DNA of 64,000 nt from Rhea pennata (lineage: Eukaryota; Chordata; Aves; Rheiformes; Rheidae), in the NCBI RefSeq assembly GCF_028389875.1, contig NC_084665.1, positions 3,286,001 to 3,350,000 on the forward strand. The letters are read 5' to 3'. A program made the translations under genes and the position numbers. Under the pieces are notes generated by a model. That model saw nothing but the letters and a program-made list of their open reading frames with translations. It was not told the origin of the DNA and did no database searches. Of this stretch, positions 60,786-64,000 are shown piece after piece. Every line of letters starts with the position of its first letter. Within the stretch, counting starts at the first letter, position 1.

Positions 60786-61352
60786 GGAAAAGGAAATTAG
60801 TTTGGGCTGCTTTGCTCACCTGGAAAGGATTAAAAGAAATTCCATTGTCTGCTGTGTTTAGTCAGAATGGTCTGCAAGAAACCTCTTCCTCATGTCCCAG
60901 TTGGCTTTAACTGTGTTTGCTTGTGGATCTAGGAGGCCAGGTCAAACCATAAGGCCTGCGTCAGGTAGGGTGACCCATGCAGCTGAGTCTCCCTGGTGAC
61001 TCTCTTGGGTGTTCGTGCAAGGGAGCAAGTGGAGGGTCTGTACTAACATGATGGGAGCAGTGTTGGCCTCTAGCTTGCCAGAGGAGCACACGTGTTTGGG
61101 GGGAATAGAGCAAATCATAGGTCAGAAGTGTCAGTGATAGAATAACTCGAAGGTATTTCTCTACTGCTTGTTGGACCTAGTGAATGTCTGAGCCCTCTGC
61201 CTGGGATATGTGTTCAGCCTAATGAAGAGCTCAAGTTCAAGATCTGATTCTTAAAATACCTGTTCTGATGTACCTGGCTTTGTAGTTGTCAAATGTGGTT
61301 ATTATGTGCTGTCAAATGACTGTGAAGGCAGTTGGTTGTTAAAGGGCAGGCT

Positions 61353-61465
61353 GCTGGACTGAAGATCATCTAGTCCAACCCCCCTGCTCAAGGGTCACCT
61401 AGAGAATGTTGCCTAGGACCCACTCCAGACAACTTTTAATGTGGATACCCTCTGAGAGGTGACTG
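61353..61465 (-). mobile_element. CR1 LINE 3' fragment, reverse orientation
   Basis: GAAGATCATCTAGTCCAACCC, CTGCTCAAGGGTCACCTAG and ACTCCAGACAACTTTTAATG are the reverse complement of the CR1 3' region. About 110 bp is recognisable. Confidence 0.8.
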
Positions 61466-64000
61466 CAAATGCATGGATGCTCTTAGAGCATCATCCTAGA
61501 TGTGGCTCTCCAGGGAGGATTCTGGAGAGCAGCATGAGGGAGGGATATCTTGCCACTTCTGTTACCGAGGACAGTGGCTGCATTTTACAGGAGCTGGAAG
61601 CTTTCTATTCCAGAGTAAAATATTAGTTTTCAGGCTTCTAGAGCTGCATGTAGCCTCTTGAGTGCAAGCATGCCAGTCCATTTGGTTGTGCCTTGAGCTC
61701 TTGGATGGATTGTGGCCGAGATTCAGATGTGCACATGAATTTTTTATCTCCTTGGATCTCTGTCAAGCAGCATTTTGCTTATCTCTGAGGATGCTTAGAT
61801 TTCAAGCTGGCTGCAGCACTTTGAGAGGAGGTTGGAAGCAGATCTTGGAAGTTCAATTGCTCTGCTGAGCTCAGCTGGCTGTCCCAGCTAGCAGCTACCT
61901 CTGCCTACCTATTCTTCCTCTGAGAGACCCATGACAAATTACCCTGATGAGGAATGACAGCAGTGGTCCATGGTGAGAGCCACATGGGCTCCTATAGTAG
62001 AGACATAGTTGGGCAGTATCTCATATCAGCGTGTTTTATTAACTACAAATACTGTAGTCATCAGTGTCAAGAGATTCCCTGTGCTTTAACTGAGCTAGAG
62101 AGAGCTGTTGATTGGATTGTGTTTGATCTAAGATGTCTGGAGATTACCTTTTTGGGGTCTGGCAGTCTCCTCTGACTTGTACTGGGGAAGGTACAGTTGG
62201 GGATTAGCACGGTTAGTAATGTTTGGGAGACTACAGATCAAAGAGCTGAGAAGTCCTTTGGGGTAACTTCTCTTTGGGACATCTTCTCATGGTGCTTCTG
62301 TGCTTGATCTGCACCACCTTTGTTAAAATCCACTCGTAGGCTGAATTTGTGGGCTGTTCTTTTCCAAATCCCTCAGGAAGGACCAAAGGAAAATGGGTCA
62401 AGCAGCCATAGCTCAGCAGAGGGATGGTTAGATGTGTCCAATGACATATGGCAAAGTGTCATTTGAGGAGGAGCGGTCTTGTACTCTGTACATGGCTGCA
62501 GAAGATGCTCCATTCTCAGGTTTATGCCCAGTGCCTCCTGGGCACTGATGCCACTACTAATGCAGATATTCTGTGGAAGCAGCTACCAGGTAGGAAACGG
62601 GCAAAAACACCTTCTCCCTGCTTTCTTGGTTGCTAGGGTAGCAGTGCTCAAGAGCTCTGCTGTGTTGATCTGTTTGTAGAGAGAAGCACCCGGGTTGTAT
62701 CCTGCCGTAAGTACGTAGACCCGGGCTGGGAAGTGGCGGTGTGGTACAGTGAAGCCTGAGGGATGGCCAGATGCCTTTGAGAGAGGGGTGGCTCTTGTGT
62801 CCGTCCTCCTCTTTTGCCCAAGCAGCAATGACGCTTGTCTCACCCTAGGGTGAGTTAGATGTGGGAGCTAAACCGAGAGGGCTGCAGTACTGCTGACAGC
62901 AGCCCCCCTCGGCTTCGTCTGGGGCCCTGCAACCATTCAGCTGTCTTGGGAAGGTGGCGTGGAAAGACCGGGGGAGTCTCCTTGCACATCGGCAAGCAAA
63001 TGCGTGTGCTGAAACTCTGGCTTCGGCGTTTGGAAGCCTCCCTGGAGGAAGGAAAGAGAGGATGTCTGGTGTAGCTGTGTGTGTCCTGGGGAAGCTCTCT
63101 GCTGAAGAGTCTGTGTTAGTGTTACTTCCGCCCACGTTTCTGGGAGCTATATAGGTTCAGCAGTATGTCTGACACTTTCCAGAGACTGCCAAGCTCTGTT
63201 TGGTCTCGCTCTTAAGGCTAGAGAAATGGGAGGCTTCAAACAGAGTAACTTTGGGTAATTTAGCATCAACGGCTATGTGTCTTTGCTCATCCTTTCCAAT
63301 GTGGTGGACTAGTTCGCAGACTGAAGGTGCTCTCAGGGAAGGATTTTCCATTTGAGAATGAATTATTTTGAGAATCACTGTGACAAGTCAAGATTAGTTG
63401 ACCTACTCATCCCCTTATTGCGAGACACAACAACTTTGCCCTCTCTGTTCCTGCGGACAAGATGTTAAAAGCAGCTCAGGCTCACACAGATGTGTTGGAC
63501 AATGTCTGGGCAGTGTTTTATCTTAACTCTGCTCCAGCAATAGAGGATTCTTTTATTCAGATTTTTTGTGATTTAGAAGATGAAGTTCCTTTTGCAAAAG
63601 GGGTTTGGCTGCTTCAGTTGTTGAAGAACGGCCACGTGAAACCACTGTTAGAGGTGTCTAAAGCCGGAGTGTTAAAGAAGACATGGAGCCATGCTGGGAG
63701 GCAGTGAGGGAAAAGCTAAATGTGTACCTGTGCTCATCACAGGAGTGCTGTCTTTTCTGTGCACTGGCAGAAGTAACAGCCAGGGGAAGATCTGGCACGT
63801 GGTCATGTAAATTATGCATAAAAGAGGCTTAACAAAAGATTCTCATGGCCGATGGGAAGCTGCCGTTTTTTAAATGGTTTTAAGGGAGATTTGAGAAACG
63901 GCTGACTAGCAGGCATCAAGCTGACTTCTGTAGCAGAAGCTAAAGAGCAGAGGTAGTGGAGCGTACGGCTAGATGGGATGTTAGATGTTGGGGGGGGGCC
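61466..64000 (+). other. PACS-like gene intron 1, right end of window
   Basis: Intron-like DNA. The only stretch that reads like protein is an 81-codon open frame at 63462-63707, which I could not assign. The next PACS exon presumably lies beyond 64000. Confidence 0.55.
63462..63707 (+). other. Unassigned 81-codon open frame with protein-like composition
   Basis: The translation has a balanced amino-acid composition with amphipathic stretches (DVLDNVWAVFYLN, FAKGVWLLQLLKNG, KPLLEVSKAG), unlike the low-complexity open frames around it. No family was recognised. No Kozak-quality start or confirmed splice sites were found, so it may be a fragment of an old insertion or chance. Confidence 0.2.

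Overview
The window is vertebrate nuclear DNA, most likely from a bird and at least from a sauropsid. Interspersed repeats are sparse, and those I recognise are CR1 LINE fragments, some ending in the ATTCTGTGA-type tail seen in bird CR1. Promoters are very GC-rich, and gene content matches avian rather than mammalian gene sets. The species cannot be fixed from the sequence.

Five host genes are supported. (1) KLHDC3, + strand, 601-14875: 10 coding exons giving a 382-residue kelch protein, the C-degron receptor of a CUL2 ubiquitin ligase. (2) An NPAS4-family bHLH-PAS gene, + strand, 16479-19315: 8 coding exons, 442 residues. I read it as NPAS4L (cloche in zebrafish), the blood and endothelium regulator reported missing from placental mammals. 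(3) RRP36, + strand, 19679-27258: 7 coding exons, 228 residues, a ribosome-biogenesis factor. (4) A TMEM121-family membrane protein, - strand, 30798-29857: one coding exon, 313 residues, with a probable non-coding first exon in the CpG-rich block ending at 32570. (5) The first coding exon of a PACS-family sorting protein, + strand, 38583-38785. The remaining ~25 kb looks like its first intron.

In human, as I recall, KLHDC3 and RRP36 are direct neighbours at 6p21.1. Here the NPAS4-like gene lies between them and is followed by TMEM121-like and PACS-like genes. In human, NPAS4 and PACS1 are linked at 11q13, and TMEM121 and PACS2 at 14q32. The window therefore looks like another member of a genome-duplication paralogon, with NPAS4L and perhaps TMEM121 and PACS paralogs kept here and lost in mammals. 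That is an inference to be tested by phylogeny.

The NPAS4L/RRP36 boundary is the most unusual piece. The last 11 NPAS4L codons, its stop codon and its AATAAA signal lie in the first copy of a 77-bp tandem repeat. Each copy also carries a GCGCATGCGC (NRF1-type) motif, so the array appears to be both the end of NPAS4L and the promoter of RRP36, 364 bp apart. The NPAS4L promoter has two MEF2 sites, a CRE-like site and a TATA-like box, as expected of an activity-responsive gene. The PACS-like promoter has five ATTGG (NF-Y) boxes at 41-50 bp spacing and an RFX-type X-box.

The rest is intron or intergenic DNA: CR1 fragments, a diverged repeat pair near 33.6 and 35.7 kb, microsatellites, and several palindromes or short tandem repeats. 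No tRNA, rRNA, CRISPR or retroviral element was recognised.
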